Positions 1-8,865 of a stretch of DNA of 64,000 nucleotides are shown piece after piece; position 1 is the first letter of the stretch, and every line of letters starts with the position of its first letter. The stretch is from Chitinophaga tropicalis (GTDB lineage: Bacteria > Bacteroidota > Bacteroidia > Chitinophagales > Chitinophagaceae), in contig NZ_WRXN01000021.1 in NCBI RefSeq assembly GCF_009758205.1, positions 23,414-87,413 of the forward strand. Reading direction: 5' to 3'. Made by a program: the position numbers and the translations under genes. The notes below the pieces were generated by a model, which saw only the letters and a program-made list of their open reading frames with translations, did not search any database and was not told where the DNA came from.

Positions 1-2444
1 GCAACACCGTCCGCGCTATCCACGAAGACAGGAACGGACATCTGTGGGTAGGGACGGAAGGCGGCGGACTTTTACAGTTCGATGCCGCCACCGGCAGGTT
101 CACCCGCTTTACAGAGGCGGACGGACTGCCAGGCAATACCATTCTCCGCCTCCTGGAAGACGATAAAGGATACCTCTGGCTCAGCTCCTTCAACGGCCTG
201 GCCAGGTTCGACCCGGTAAAACATACAAGCAGGAACTTTTCCCATTCCGACGGGCTCCAAAGCAACCAGTTCGCCTTTAACGCCGCCCTGAAACTCAGAT
301 CGGGAGAGTTCATGTTCGGAGGTATCAAAGGATTCAATATCTTCCACCCGGACAGCGTCTATGAACGCAACAATTTCTCCCCCGTATTCCTCACAGCCAT
401 CCGTATTAATAATACCCCGGCAGAACAGCAGGAGAATTATATTATCAGCCGCTCATTTGACGATATCAAAGAATTACGCATCCCTTATAATAAGGCAGCA
501 GTATCGCTGGACTTTGTAGCACTGGAATACACCTCGCCAGACAAGATCAGCTATTCCTACCTGCTGGAAGGCTGGGACAAAGGCTGGAACGATGCCGGGC
601 AATCCCGTACCGCCAATTACACCCGCCTGCAGGAAGGGACCTATACTTTCAAGCTGAAAGTGACCAATGCCGACGGCAGGTGGGGGGAGGAGATCCATTT
701 ACTGAAAATTACCGTACTGCCCCCCTGGTTCCGTACCATCTGGGCATATATGGCATACCTGGCGCTGATAAGCGCCGTCGTTTACCTGGTCATTCAATAC
801 AGGGCCCGGCAGGAAAGACTGAAATATGAAATTCAGCTGGCCCACCTGCAAAGCGAGAAAGAAAAAGAGATCAACGAAAAGAAACTCTCCTTCTTTACCA
901 ATATCTCACATGAATTCCGTACTCCGCTCACACTGATCATCAACCCTCTCAAAGAGTTGAAAGACAACGCAAAACTGGGCGTTGTGTACCGGAATGCACG
1001 CCGTTTACTAAGCCTGGTAGACCAGCTGCTCCTTTTCCGGAGGGCGGATAATGACGAACTGAAGATCACCCGCCTGGATATTGTAGCCCTCTGCCAGGAG
1101 GTCTTTCTCTGTTTCAGTCAGCAGGCAGAGATCAGGAACATACAGTACAACTTTATAACATCGGAAGATGAAATAGAAGTCTATGCCGACTTTGAGAAAA
1201 TGGAGATAGCACTCTTCAACCTCCTGTCCAACGCCTTTAAATTCACCCCCGACGGTGGAAAGATCTCCTGCCAGGTCTCCTATCAGGGAGAAGAGGTAGA
1301 GATCATCATGAAAGATTCCGGGACCGGTATCTCCGAAACAATGGGGAATAAGATCTTTGAAAAGTTCCAGCAGGGAGAAAATAACAGCTCCGGTTTCGGC
1401 ATAGGCCTCTACCTGGTAAGACACTTTATTGAAAATCATAAAGGTACCATCACCTATTCCAGCAAGATCAATGAAGGTACCACCTTCTTCATACGCCTTA
1501 AAACCGGTACCGCCCACCTGGACACCTCCCTGCTGAGAGAGGAGCCGGTAAGAAAATCCGCCATTCTCGAAGAGCTGGTGGAAGATGTTTACACCAAACC
1601 GGTAAAACAGGCGGCCACCGAAGAGATGGTCACTGAAAAACGCTCCATCCTGCTCATAGACGATAACACCGAGATCCGGAACTACCTCCGGGAGCTTTTT
1701 GCAGATAGCTATATTATATATGAAGCAGATAACGGCACCGACGGATTTGACGCCGTCATGAAATATATGCCCGACCTGGTCATCAGCGACGTGCAGATGG
1801 AAGGCATGGACGGAATAGAACTATGCCGGAAGATCAAAGAATCTGACATCGTCAACCATGTACCGGTCATCCTGCTCACTTCCTCCTCTGCCGATGAAAC
1901 CCGCCTGAAAGGGATACAGGGTGGGGCAGACGATTATATCACCAAACCTTTTGACGCCACCCTGCTCCAGGTAAAGGTACAGACCATCATCAGGAACAGA
2001 AACCTGTTACAACAATATTTCCAGGAAAGTATCACCCTCAGGAAAAGCTATCTGAAAGTACCGGCAGAATACCAGGATTTCCTGCGCCACTGTATCGAAA
2101 TAGTGGAAGAGAACCTTGGAAATGAAGATTTTACAATAAAATCCTTCACCCAGGCCATTGGCATGAGCCATTCCAGCCTCTATAAAAAGGTAAAATCTAT
2201 CTCCGGGCAAACCATTAACGCCTTCATACGTTCTATTCGTTTAAGGAAGGCTGCAGTTTTAATGCTGAAAGAGAACTATACGGTCAACCAGGCTGCCTTC
2301 CAGGTGGGTATAGGGGATATTAAATACTTCCGGGAACAGTTCGTGAAACTTTTCGGGATGAATCCTTCTGAATACGTGAAGAAGTACCGGCATTCCTTCA
2401 ACCAGGATCTGAACGTCATAAAACAGGAAACTTTAAGGGGGTAA
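1..2444 (+). CDS. Hybrid two-component system regulator (HTCS), 5' end outside window
   Basis: The frame is open from position 3 and homologous to HTCS throughout, so the start lies before the window. In order I see the last two-component propeller blades (HLWVGTEGGGLL, YLWLSSFNGLARF), a Y_Y_Y domain (about nt 480-715), a membrane segment (about 735-800), a HisKA domain with ISHEFRTPL (His near nt 909), an ATPase domain with LFNLLSNAFKF and GFGIGLYLV, a receiver (about 1645-1990, with LLIDD, VISDVQM and TKPF) and an AraC-type HTH ending in MNPSEYVKKY. Such proteins sense a glycan fragment in the periplasm and activate the adjacent PUL. It lies 134 bp before susC, in the same direction. The stop codon is inside a terminator hairpin. 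Confidence 0.95.
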   Translation, partial: NTVRAIHEDRNGHLWVGTEGGGLLQFDAATGRFTRFTEADGLPGNTILRLLEDDKGYLWLSSFNGLARFDPVKHTSRNFSHSDGLQSNQFAFNAALKLRSGEFMFGGIKGFNIFHPDSVYERNNFSPVFLTAIRINNTPAEQQENYIISRSFDDIKELRIPYNKAAVSLDFVALEYTSPDKISYSYLLEGWDKGWNDAGQSRTANYTRLQEGTYTFKLKVTNADGRWGEEIHLLKITVLPPWFRTIWAYMAYLALISAVVYLVIQYRARQERLKYEIQLAHLQSEKEKEINEKKLSFFTNISHEFRTPLTLIINPLKELKDNAKLGVVYRNARRLLSLVDQLLLFRRADNDELKITRLDIVALCQEVFLCFSQQAEIRNIQYNFITSEDEIEVYADFEKMEIALFNLLSNAFKFTPDGGKISCQVSYQGEEVEIIMKDSGTGISETMGNKIFEKFQQGENNSSGFGIGLYLVRHFIENHKGTITYSSKINEGTTFFIRLKTGTAHLDTSLLREEPVRKSAILEELVEDVYTKPVKQAATEEMVTEKRSILLIDDNTEIRNYLRELFADSYIIYEADNGTDGFDAVMKYMPDLVISDVQMEGMDGIELCRKIKESDIVNHVPVILLTSSSADETRLKGIQGGADDYITKPFDATLLQVKVQTIIRNRNLLQQYFQESITLRKSYLKVPAEYQDFLRHCIEIVEENLGNEDFTIKSFTQAIGMSHSSLYKKVKSISGQTINAFIRSIRLRKAAVLMLKENYTVNQAAFQVGIGDIKYFREQFVKLFGMNPSEYVKKYRHSFNQDLNVIKQETLRG

Positions 2445-2467
2445 AATACGAAAGTACCCCCTTTTTT
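2435..2467 (+). terminator. Rho-independent terminator overlapping the HTCS stop codon
   Basis: Perfect 9-bp arms (AAGGGGGTA at 2435-2443, TACCCCCTT at 2455-2463) followed by more T. The left arm contains the end of the HTCS stop codon. The right arm also supplies the CCCTT block of the promoter region that follows. Confidence 0.75.
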
Positions 2468-2513
2468 AAATGATTTACCCCCTCTTCGGGTCCCGGATAA
2501 CCCCCTAATTTAC
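2459..2513 (+). promoter_or_regulatory. PUL-type promoter/operator before SusC1
   Basis: CCCTTTTTT at 2459, a CCCC block near 2478 and a candidate -7 box TAATTTAC at 2506-2513. The same arrangement occurs at 22774 and 34141 with the first block 46-47 bp before the box. TACCCCCT-like units recur here at about 2455, 2476 and 2499, spaced roughly two helical turns, as expected of a site for a dimeric AraC-type regulator. Binding by the adjacent HTCS is inference. Confidence 0.55.
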
Positions 2514-2578
2514 ACCCGTTATTACCACGTAATCTACGCGCAACCAACTAATTGTCAATTTTAAAGGAACGTAACGTT

Positions 2579-5500
2579 ATGAAAAAATGTCTATCAGGGG
2601 TAGTGGACGCAATCTCACTAAAGCCGTCACTTCTCTTTCTCCTTTTTTTCCTTTGCCAGACATCTGTACTGTTGGCACAAAAACGAAGTGTTACCGGAAC
2701 GGTCACTGAGGGAAAAGAAGCTATTCCGGGTGTCAGTGTCCGGGTGAAAGGGACCAATCAGGGTACACTCACCAACAACGAGGGTAAATTTACCCTGCAG
2801 GTAGGTCCGGGCGATACACTGATTTTCAACCACCTTTCCTATTCTCCACGGGAAGTAGCAGTAAAGGAAGGGGCTACATTAAATGTGTCACTTATTTCTT
2901 CCAGCCAGAACGTGAACGAAGTAGTGGTAGTAGGGTACGGTACCCAGAAAAAAGCTACCCTTACAGGTTCTATCTCTGTAGTAAAAGGGGCAGACATCGT
3001 AAAAAGCCCTCAGCCAAACGTATCCAATGCGCTGGCAGGCCGTTTTTCCGGTGTGATCGCCAACAACAGGTCCGGCGAGCCTGGTTATGACGGCTCCAGC
3101 ATATCTATCCGTGGCCTGGCCACAACCGGTAACAACGACGTACTGGTAGTGGTAGATGGGGTGCCCGGACAGATCGGCGGACTGGAAAGGCTGGATCCTA
3201 ACGATATCGAAAGCATCAGCGTACTGAAAGACGCTTCTGCTGCAGTATACGGTAGCCGTGCGGCAAACGGGGTGATCCTGGTAACCACCAAACGTGGTAA
3301 AACAGGTAAACCTTCCATTAACTACAGCTTCAACCAGGGCTTCTCTTCCCCTACCAGGCTGCCAAACATGGCAGATGCGGCAACTTATGCAACTATCAGG
3401 AATGAAATTGCATACTGGGGCAGCCCTACCGGCGGTATGAACCAGGTTTACAGTGCTGACCAGATCCAGAAGTTCAAAGATGGTTCAGATCCGCTGAACT
3501 ATCCCAACACAGACTGGCAGAAAGAAACGCTGAAAAAAGTGGCTACGCAGAACCAGCATAGCCTCTCCGTAAACGGTGGTAACGAGAACGTAAGATATTT
3601 CGTGTCTCTGGGCATGATCAGCCAGAATGGTATCTATAAACAAGGCGTAACAGATTACAACCAGTATAACTTCCGTTCAAATATCGACGCAGACGTTACC
3701 AAACGCCTGAAAGTGAGCGTATACCTCAACGGTCGCCAGGAAGATCGTATCTATCCCCAGGCAGGTGCAGGCGATATCTTCCGTTCTATCTACCGTGCTT
3801 ACCCTACAGTAGCTGCCCGTTATCCAAACGGCCTGCCTACTTCCGGTATAGAGAACAACAACCCTATAATGATGGTAACAGCAGCCGGTGGTACTAACCG
3901 CAACCCTACCTCCGTATTCAACGGTATCCTGAAAGGTAGCTATGCTATACCAGGTGTGGACGGACTTTCATTAGACGGATTTTTCTCTGCAGATAAATCA
4001 TGGAGCTTCTCCAAAAACTTCAATAAGCCTTATGCTGTATACAGCTATAACGCAACCACAGATACTTATGACAAAAAAGTAGTTGGCGGGTCCGGTGGCA
4101 ACGCAATGTTAACTGTTGCCCAGATGAACAGGTCCATGCTTACATCCAATATCAAACTGAACTACAACCGTAAGTTCGGTAAGCACGATATCGGCGCTTT
4201 TGTTGCATATGAGCAGAGCAAAACTTCAATGGACAGCCTTGGGGCCTTCAGAAGGAACTACCTGACAACCGAAACTCCGGAACTGTCCCAGGGTGGCTCC
4301 GCTGCTTCAGATAAAGGCAGTGAAGGTAAGAGCTATAACTTTACAAGGAAAAGCTACTTTGGCCGCCTTGCATATAACTATGATGAGAAATACCTCCTGG
4401 AAGCACAGGCCCGTATAGACGGATCTTCCACCTTCCCTAAAGGTAAACAGTACGGCTTCTTCCCTTCAGTATCTGCAGGCTACCGCATTTCACAGGAAGA
4501 CTGGTTCAAAGACCAGGTTAGCTTTATCAACGATCTGAAGATCCGTGGTTCATATGGTACACTGGGTAACGATAACGTAGGCCTGTTCCAGTCGTTCGAT
4601 AACTATTCTATCAACAGCCAGTACGTGATCGGTACCGCCGCTCAGCCAGGTATCGACCTTACCAAACTGGCCAACCCGAACATCACCTGGGAAAAAGCAC
4701 AGAAACTGGACGTTGGTATCAACGCACAGGTCCTGAACCACTTCAACCTGGAGTTCATCTACTTCCAGCAAAAACGTACCGATATCCTTACACAACGTAA
4801 TGCTTCCATTCCTCAGCTGACCGGTATCGTAAACCCGTCTACCGGCGAACCACTGGTACCTGCTGAAAACATAGGTAAAGTGAACAGCAACGGTATTGAA
4901 GCTACACTGGGATATAACGGTCGCGCTGGAAAAGACTTCAACTTCAACATCAGCGGTAACTTCACTTACGCAAAGAGCAAAGTTGTTTTCATAGACGAAG
5001 CAGCAGGTACACTGGACTATCAGAGAAAAACCGGCAGACCACTGAACGTAGATCTGCTGTATAACGCCATCGGTATCTACAAAACACAGGCTGACCTGGA
5101 CAAATATCCCCACGTACCTAACGCAGGACTGGGTGACCTGATCTACGAAGATTACAATAAAGACGGCAAGCTCGATGCTAATGACGCTACCCGCACCAAA
5201 TACAGCAACATCCCTCAGATCACTTATGGTATCCTGATGGGTGCAGAGTATAAAGGTTTTGATCTTTCTCTCGTATTCTCCGGCCAGGCACAGGTAAGCC
5301 AGTATGTACTGCCTGAATCAGGCACCATCGGTAACTTCTACAGCAGCTGGGCAGACAATCGCTGGAGCCCTGATAACGTGAACGGTACCTATCCAAGAGT
5401 GCCCGAAAGAGCTTCTTCTGCTGTTAGCGGCGGTTTATACAAGAATAATTTCTGGCTGAACAACGCCTCCTTTATCCGTCTGAAGAACGTTGAGGTTGGA

Positions 5501-5683
5501 TATAACCTGAACGCTGGCCTCCTGTCAAGATTAAAGATCTCCGGTCTGCGCGTGTATGCAAATGGATTTAACCTGTTCACTATTACCAAAGTGAAAGATT
5601 ACGATCCGGAAGGTAACAATGCAAGCGGACAGTTCTATCCTCAGCAAAGGATTATCAACGCAGGCGTGAATGTTAGATTTTAA
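2579..5683 (+). CDS. SusC/RagA-type TonB-linked outer membrane transporter (PUL 1)
   Basis: Outer-membrane importer of oligosaccharides, working with the SusD lipoprotein that follows. I choose ATG 2579 (MKKCLSG) over the TTG at 2552 because AAAGGA lies about 10 bp upstream and it gives a signal peptide ending in LLAQ. After this come a carboxypeptidase-regulatory-like beta-sandwich (VTGTVTEGKEAIPGVSVRVKG), the SusC plug (NEVVVVGYGTQKK, then SISIRGLATTGNNDVLVVVDG and DASAAVYGSRAANGVI) and a beta-barrel ending in the aromatic VNVRF. About 1034 residues is a usual SusC length. susD starts 18 bp downstream. Confidence 0.97.
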   Translation: MKKCLSGVVDAISLKPSLLFLLFFLCQTSVLLAQKRSVTGTVTEGKEAIPGVSVRVKGTNQGTLTNNEGKFTLQVGPGDTLIFNHLSYSPREVAVKEGATLNVSLISSSQNVNEVVVVGYGTQKKATLTGSISVVKGADIVKSPQPNVSNALAGRFSGVIANNRSGEPGYDGSSISIRGLATTGNNDVLVVVDGVPGQIGGLERLDPNDIESISVLKDASAAVYGSRAANGVILVTTKRGKTGKPSINYSFNQGFSSPTRLPNMADAATYATIRNEIAYWGSPTGGMNQVYSADQIQKFKDGSDPLNYPNTDWQKETLKKVATQNQHSLSVNGGNENVRYFVSLGMISQNGIYKQGVTDYNQYNFRSNIDADVTKRLKVSVYLNGRQEDRIYPQAGAGDIFRSIYRAYPTVAARYPNGLPTSGIENNNPIMMVTAAGGTNRNPTSVFNGILKGSYAIPGVDGLSLDGFFSADKSWSFSKNFNKPYAVYSYNATTDTYDKKVVGGSGGNAMLTVAQMNRSMLTSNIKLNYNRKFGKHDIGAFVAYEQSKTSMDSLGAFRRNYLTTETPELSQGGSAASDKGSEGKSYNFTRKSYFGRLAYNYDEKYLLEAQARIDGSSTFPKGKQYGFFPSVSAGYRISQEDWFKDQVSFINDLKIRGSYGTLGNDNVGLFQSFDNYSINSQYVIGTAAQPGIDLTKLANPNITWEKAQKLDVGINAQVLNHFNLEFIYFQQKRTDILTQRNASIPQLTGIVNPSTGEPLVPAENIGKVNSNGIEATLGYNGRAGKDFNFNISGNFTYAKSKVVFIDEAAGTLDYQRKTGRPLNVDLLYNAIGIYKTQADLDKYPHVPNAGLGDLIYEDYNKDGKLDANDATRTKYSNIPQITYGILMGAEYKGFDLSLVFSGQAQVSQYVLPESGTIGNFYSSWADNRWSPDNVNGTYPRVPERASSAVSGGLYKNNFWLNNASFIRLKNVEVGYNLNAGLLSRLKISGLRVYANGFNLFTITKVKDYDPEGNNASGQFYPQQRIINAGVNVRF

Positions 5684-5701
5684 TAGGTAAAAATTCCATC
5701 A

Positions 5702-7369
5702 ATGAAAACTAGAAATATTATATATAGCCTTGTTATCGGAGCCGTGACATTTACCTCCTGTAAAAAGAATTACCTGGACGTTGTTCCTACTGACAGGGTT
5801 AACGATGTGGCAGTATTATCAGATTCCTCCCTGTTCCAGGCCTATGTGATCAACCGTTATATGGGCGTTAAATTACAGGATAAAGAAGCTGAAGGTACTC
5901 CTCCCGGCTTTGGCAGAGGCTTTGAATATGCTATGTGGAGCTCTCTGACAGATGAATCTATCTACAATAACGACGATAATACATGGGTGATCCAGCAGGG
6001 AGCACTGGCGCCTGAAAATACAGGGATTGCAGGCACCCTCTGGGGCAGAAGCTACCGCAGTATCAGGGAATGTAACTATGCACTGACCAACATCATGCAG
6101 GTGAACATGAGCGAGCTGCTCAGAAACAGGCTGAGAGGCGAACTGCACTTTATACGCGCCTTCCGTTATCATGACCTGATCCGTAACTACGGTGGCGTTG
6201 TACTGATGGGAGATAAAGTATACAACCTGGGCGAGAATCTGACAGATCCTGCTAACTTTGTTAAATCATCCCTGGCAGATTGTATGAAATACGCTGTAGC
6301 CGAACTGGATTCAGCAGCACAATACCTGCCCGATGCGAACGACGACAGCTGGCTGGCAGGAAGGGCCACCAAAGGCGCTGCCCTGGCACTGAAAGCACGT
6401 CTGCTGTTATACGCGGCAAGCCCGCTCTATAACGTAGGTACATGGGCAGATGCAGCCGCTGCTGCAAAAGCTGTAATGGACATGGGCAAATATTCCCTGG
6501 TATCAGACTACACCTCACTGTTCATCAACCCGAATCAGACAGAGGCTATCTTCGAAAGACTGTATGTAACAGGTACCCGCCACGTATGTCTTGAAATTGC
6601 CAACGGTCCGAATGGTTACGATGCCTGGGCAGGTAATACTCCGTTACAGAACATGGTAGATGCCTATGAGATGAATAACGGTAAACCTATTACCGACCCC
6701 ACTTCCGGCTATGACGCAGCAAATCCTTACGTTGGCAGGGATAAAAGGTTCTATGCCACTATCCTTTATAATGGCGCTCGCTACAGAGGCGATACCATCA
6801 AGGTATATACACCCGGCGGAAAAGATGGCGGCGATGGTCCTTCCAACTGGAATGCTACCAAAACAGGTTACTACCTGCGTAAATTCATGAACGACGCATT
6901 TCCTATCATCAGCCCCTGGGACGTAGCCGGATTACAACCCTGGATCTACATGCGCTATGCAGAAGTATTACTGAACTACGCAGAAGCACAGAACGAAGCC
7001 GTAGGCCCTGACGCATCTGTATATGCTGCGATCAACCAGATCAGGCAGCGGTCCAGCGTTAATCAGCCAGCTCTGGTTGCCGGTCTGACACAGGCTGAAA
7101 TGAGAGACGCTATCAGAAGAGAACGTCAGGTAGAACTGGCCTTCGAAGAACATCGTTTCTATGACGTTCGCCGCTGGAAAATTGCAACCCAGACTGAAAA
7201 TCAACCTGCTTACGGCATGGACGTGAAAATTGTGAACGGGGTAACTACATATACCCGTAAAATAGCACTGAAAGACCGTAAGTTCGAAGAGAAAAACTAC
7301 TGGCTGCCTATTCCAAGATCTGAGATACTGGCTTCCAACAATCAACTGGAGCAAACTACAGGATATTAA
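5702..7369 (+). CDS. SusD/RagB-family glycan-binding lipoprotein (PUL 1)
   Basis: Surface lipoprotein that caps the SusC barrel and captures the glycan. It begins with a lipoprotein signal with the lipobox cysteine in TFTSCKKNYLDV, typical for SusD. The helical, TPR-like body contains the family motifs FIRAFRYHDLIRNYGGVVL and ALKARLLLYAASPLYN; the C-terminal part has RYAEVLLNYAEAQNEA and RRERQVELAFEEHRFYDVRRWK. The length of 555 residues is normal. It ends one base before the GH30 start codon, so transporter and enzymes are probably one transcript. Confidence 0.96.
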   Translation: MKTRNIIYSLVIGAVTFTSCKKNYLDVVPTDRVNDVAVLSDSSLFQAYVINRYMGVKLQDKEAEGTPPGFGRGFEYAMWSSLTDESIYNNDDNTWVIQQGALAPENTGIAGTLWGRSYRSIRECNYALTNIMQVNMSELLRNRLRGELHFIRAFRYHDLIRNYGGVVLMGDKVYNLGENLTDPANFVKSSLADCMKYAVAELDSAAQYLPDANDDSWLAGRATKGAALALKARLLLYAASPLYNVGTWADAAAAAKAVMDMGKYSLVSDYTSLFINPNQTEAIFERLYVTGTRHVCLEIANGPNGYDAWAGNTPLQNMVDAYEMNNGKPITDPTSGYDAANPYVGRDKRFYATILYNGARYRGDTIKVYTPGGKDGGDGPSNWNATKTGYYLRKFMNDAFPIISPWDVAGLQPWIYMRYAEVLLNYAEAQNEAVGPDASVYAAINQIRQRSSVNQPALVAGLTQAEMRDAIRRERQVELAFEEHRFYDVRRWKIATQTENQPAYGMDVKIVNGVTTYTRKIALKDRKFEEKNYWLPIPRSEILASNNQLEQTTGY

Positions 7370-7370
7370 T

Positions 7371-8855
7371 ATGAGAAGACTGCTGGTATCACTGGTCGTA
7401 TTACAGGCTTTCTTAAAAACCGCGGCGGGCCAGCCCGCCGCGGTACATATACACATAGATCCGGCCCGGACGTACCAGACAATAGACAATTTCAGCGCTT
7501 CCGACGCATGGTCCGCACAATTTGTTGGCCAATGGCCGGAAGAAAAGAAGAACGCAATGGCCGACTGGCTGTTCAGCACAGATACTACTGCCGCCGGACA
7601 ACCACTGGGAATAGGCCTTTCCATGTGGCGCTATAACGTAGGCGCAGGAAGTACAGAACAGGGAGATAGCAGCGGTATCGCAGACATCTGGCGCCGTACC
7701 CACAGCTGGCAAAACCAGCAGGGACAATACTGGTTCCTCCGCGCAGCACAGAAAAGAAATGTGAAGAAATTCCTCGCATTCCTCAATAGCCCGCCGGTAC
7801 ACCTGACCACCAACGGAAAGGCATTTGCAACCAAAGGGAACTGTAATATCGGTCCGGCTAAGTATGAGCAACTGGCCACATATATAACAACAGCTATCAA
7901 AGGCATTCATGACAGTACAGGCATCCTGTTCAGTTATATCAGCCCTTTTAATGAACCACAGTGGGACTGGAGCGATGGCAACCAGGAAGGATGCCCCTAC
8001 AATAATGAAGAGATCAGCGCACTCACAAAGATCATCAGCCGGAAACTGTCTGCAGAAAAACTACAGACAAAGATCCTGATCGGTGAAGCAGGTCAGCTGG
8101 ATTACCTCTATTCAGCTGCTGGCAAACCCGCCAAAGGCACGCAGATCAAAGCCTTCTTTGATAAAACCTCTCCATACTATATAGGTAGCCTGCCAAACCT
8201 CAGCTACAATATCTCCGGTCACAGCTACTTTACCACTTCTCCGGCAGCCGTTGCTGTCCGCACCAGGGAAGAGCTGAGAAAACACCTCGCTACCGTACCC
8301 GGCCTGGGCTTCTGGCAATCCGAGTACTGTATCCTTGGCGATAACGCAGGAGAAATAAACGGCAACAAAAGAGACTATGGCATGGATGCAGCCCTATACC
8401 TGGCAGGCGTCATTCACAGGGACCTTACCATTGCCAACGCTGCTGCATGGCAATACTGGCTGGCAATTTCGCCCTACAACTACAAGGACGGATTGATCTA
8501 TATAGATAAGGATACAGCCAACGGACAGTTCCACGACAGCAAAATGTTGTGGGCACTGGGCAACTACAGCCGTTTCATCCGGACAGGCGCAAAAAGGATT
8601 GCAGCGTATACAGACAACGACAGCTCCTTACTGGTATCCGCATACAGGAATACAGACCGTACCGTAAACGTTGTAATTGTAAACAATACCGGGAATGATA
8701 AGCACGTGCGGCTGGATACTCAGAAAGGCCGTTTAAACAGACTACGTTCCTATGTTACCGATGCCAACGGTAATCTGCAGCCATTTACTGTAAAGAATGA
8801 CCTGGTTATTCCTGCACGTGCGGTTGTTACCGTGACAGGAAGTATTAATCAATAA
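7371..8855 (+). CDS. Glycoside hydrolase family 30, endo-beta-1,6-galactanase-like
   Basis: Secreted retaining glycosidase with an N-terminal signal peptide (cleavage near TAAGQ). The GH30 marks are the start (TIDNFSASDAW), the acid/base in SPFNEPQWDW (Glu195) and the nucleophile in FWQSEYC (Glu318), followed by a C-terminal beta-sandwich. The NEPQWDW form and the DNFSASDAW start recall endo-beta-1,6-galactanases (GH30 subfamily 5) rather than glucosylceramidases; I infer that from memory of the family. Adjacency to GH35 and SusCD supports a galactan target. Other GH30 activities remain possible. Confidence 0.85.
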   Translation: MRRLLVSLVVLQAFLKTAAGQPAAVHIHIDPARTYQTIDNFSASDAWSAQFVGQWPEEKKNAMADWLFSTDTTAAGQPLGIGLSMWRYNVGAGSTEQGDSSGIADIWRRTHSWQNQQGQYWFLRAAQKRNVKKFLAFLNSPPVHLTTNGKAFATKGNCNIGPAKYEQLATYITTAIKGIHDSTGILFSYISPFNEPQWDWSDGNQEGCPYNNEEISALTKIISRKLSAEKLQTKILIGEAGQLDYLYSAAGKPAKGTQIKAFFDKTSPYYIGSLPNLSYNISGHSYFTTSPAAVAVRTREELRKHLATVPGLGFWQSEYCILGDNAGEINGNKRDYGMDAALYLAGVIHRDLTIANAAAWQYWLAISPYNYKDGLIYIDKDTANGQFHDSKMLWALGNYSRFIRTGAKRIAAYTDNDSSLLVSAYRNTDRTVNVVIVNNTGNDKHVRLDTQKGRLNRLRSYVTDANGNLQPFTVKNDLVIPARAVVTVTGSINQ

Positions 8856-8865
8856 AAGACAAAGG

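Noticed and set aside
2552..2578. TTG start for SusC1
   Set aside because: ATG 2579 has AAAGGA upstream and gives a normal signal peptide.
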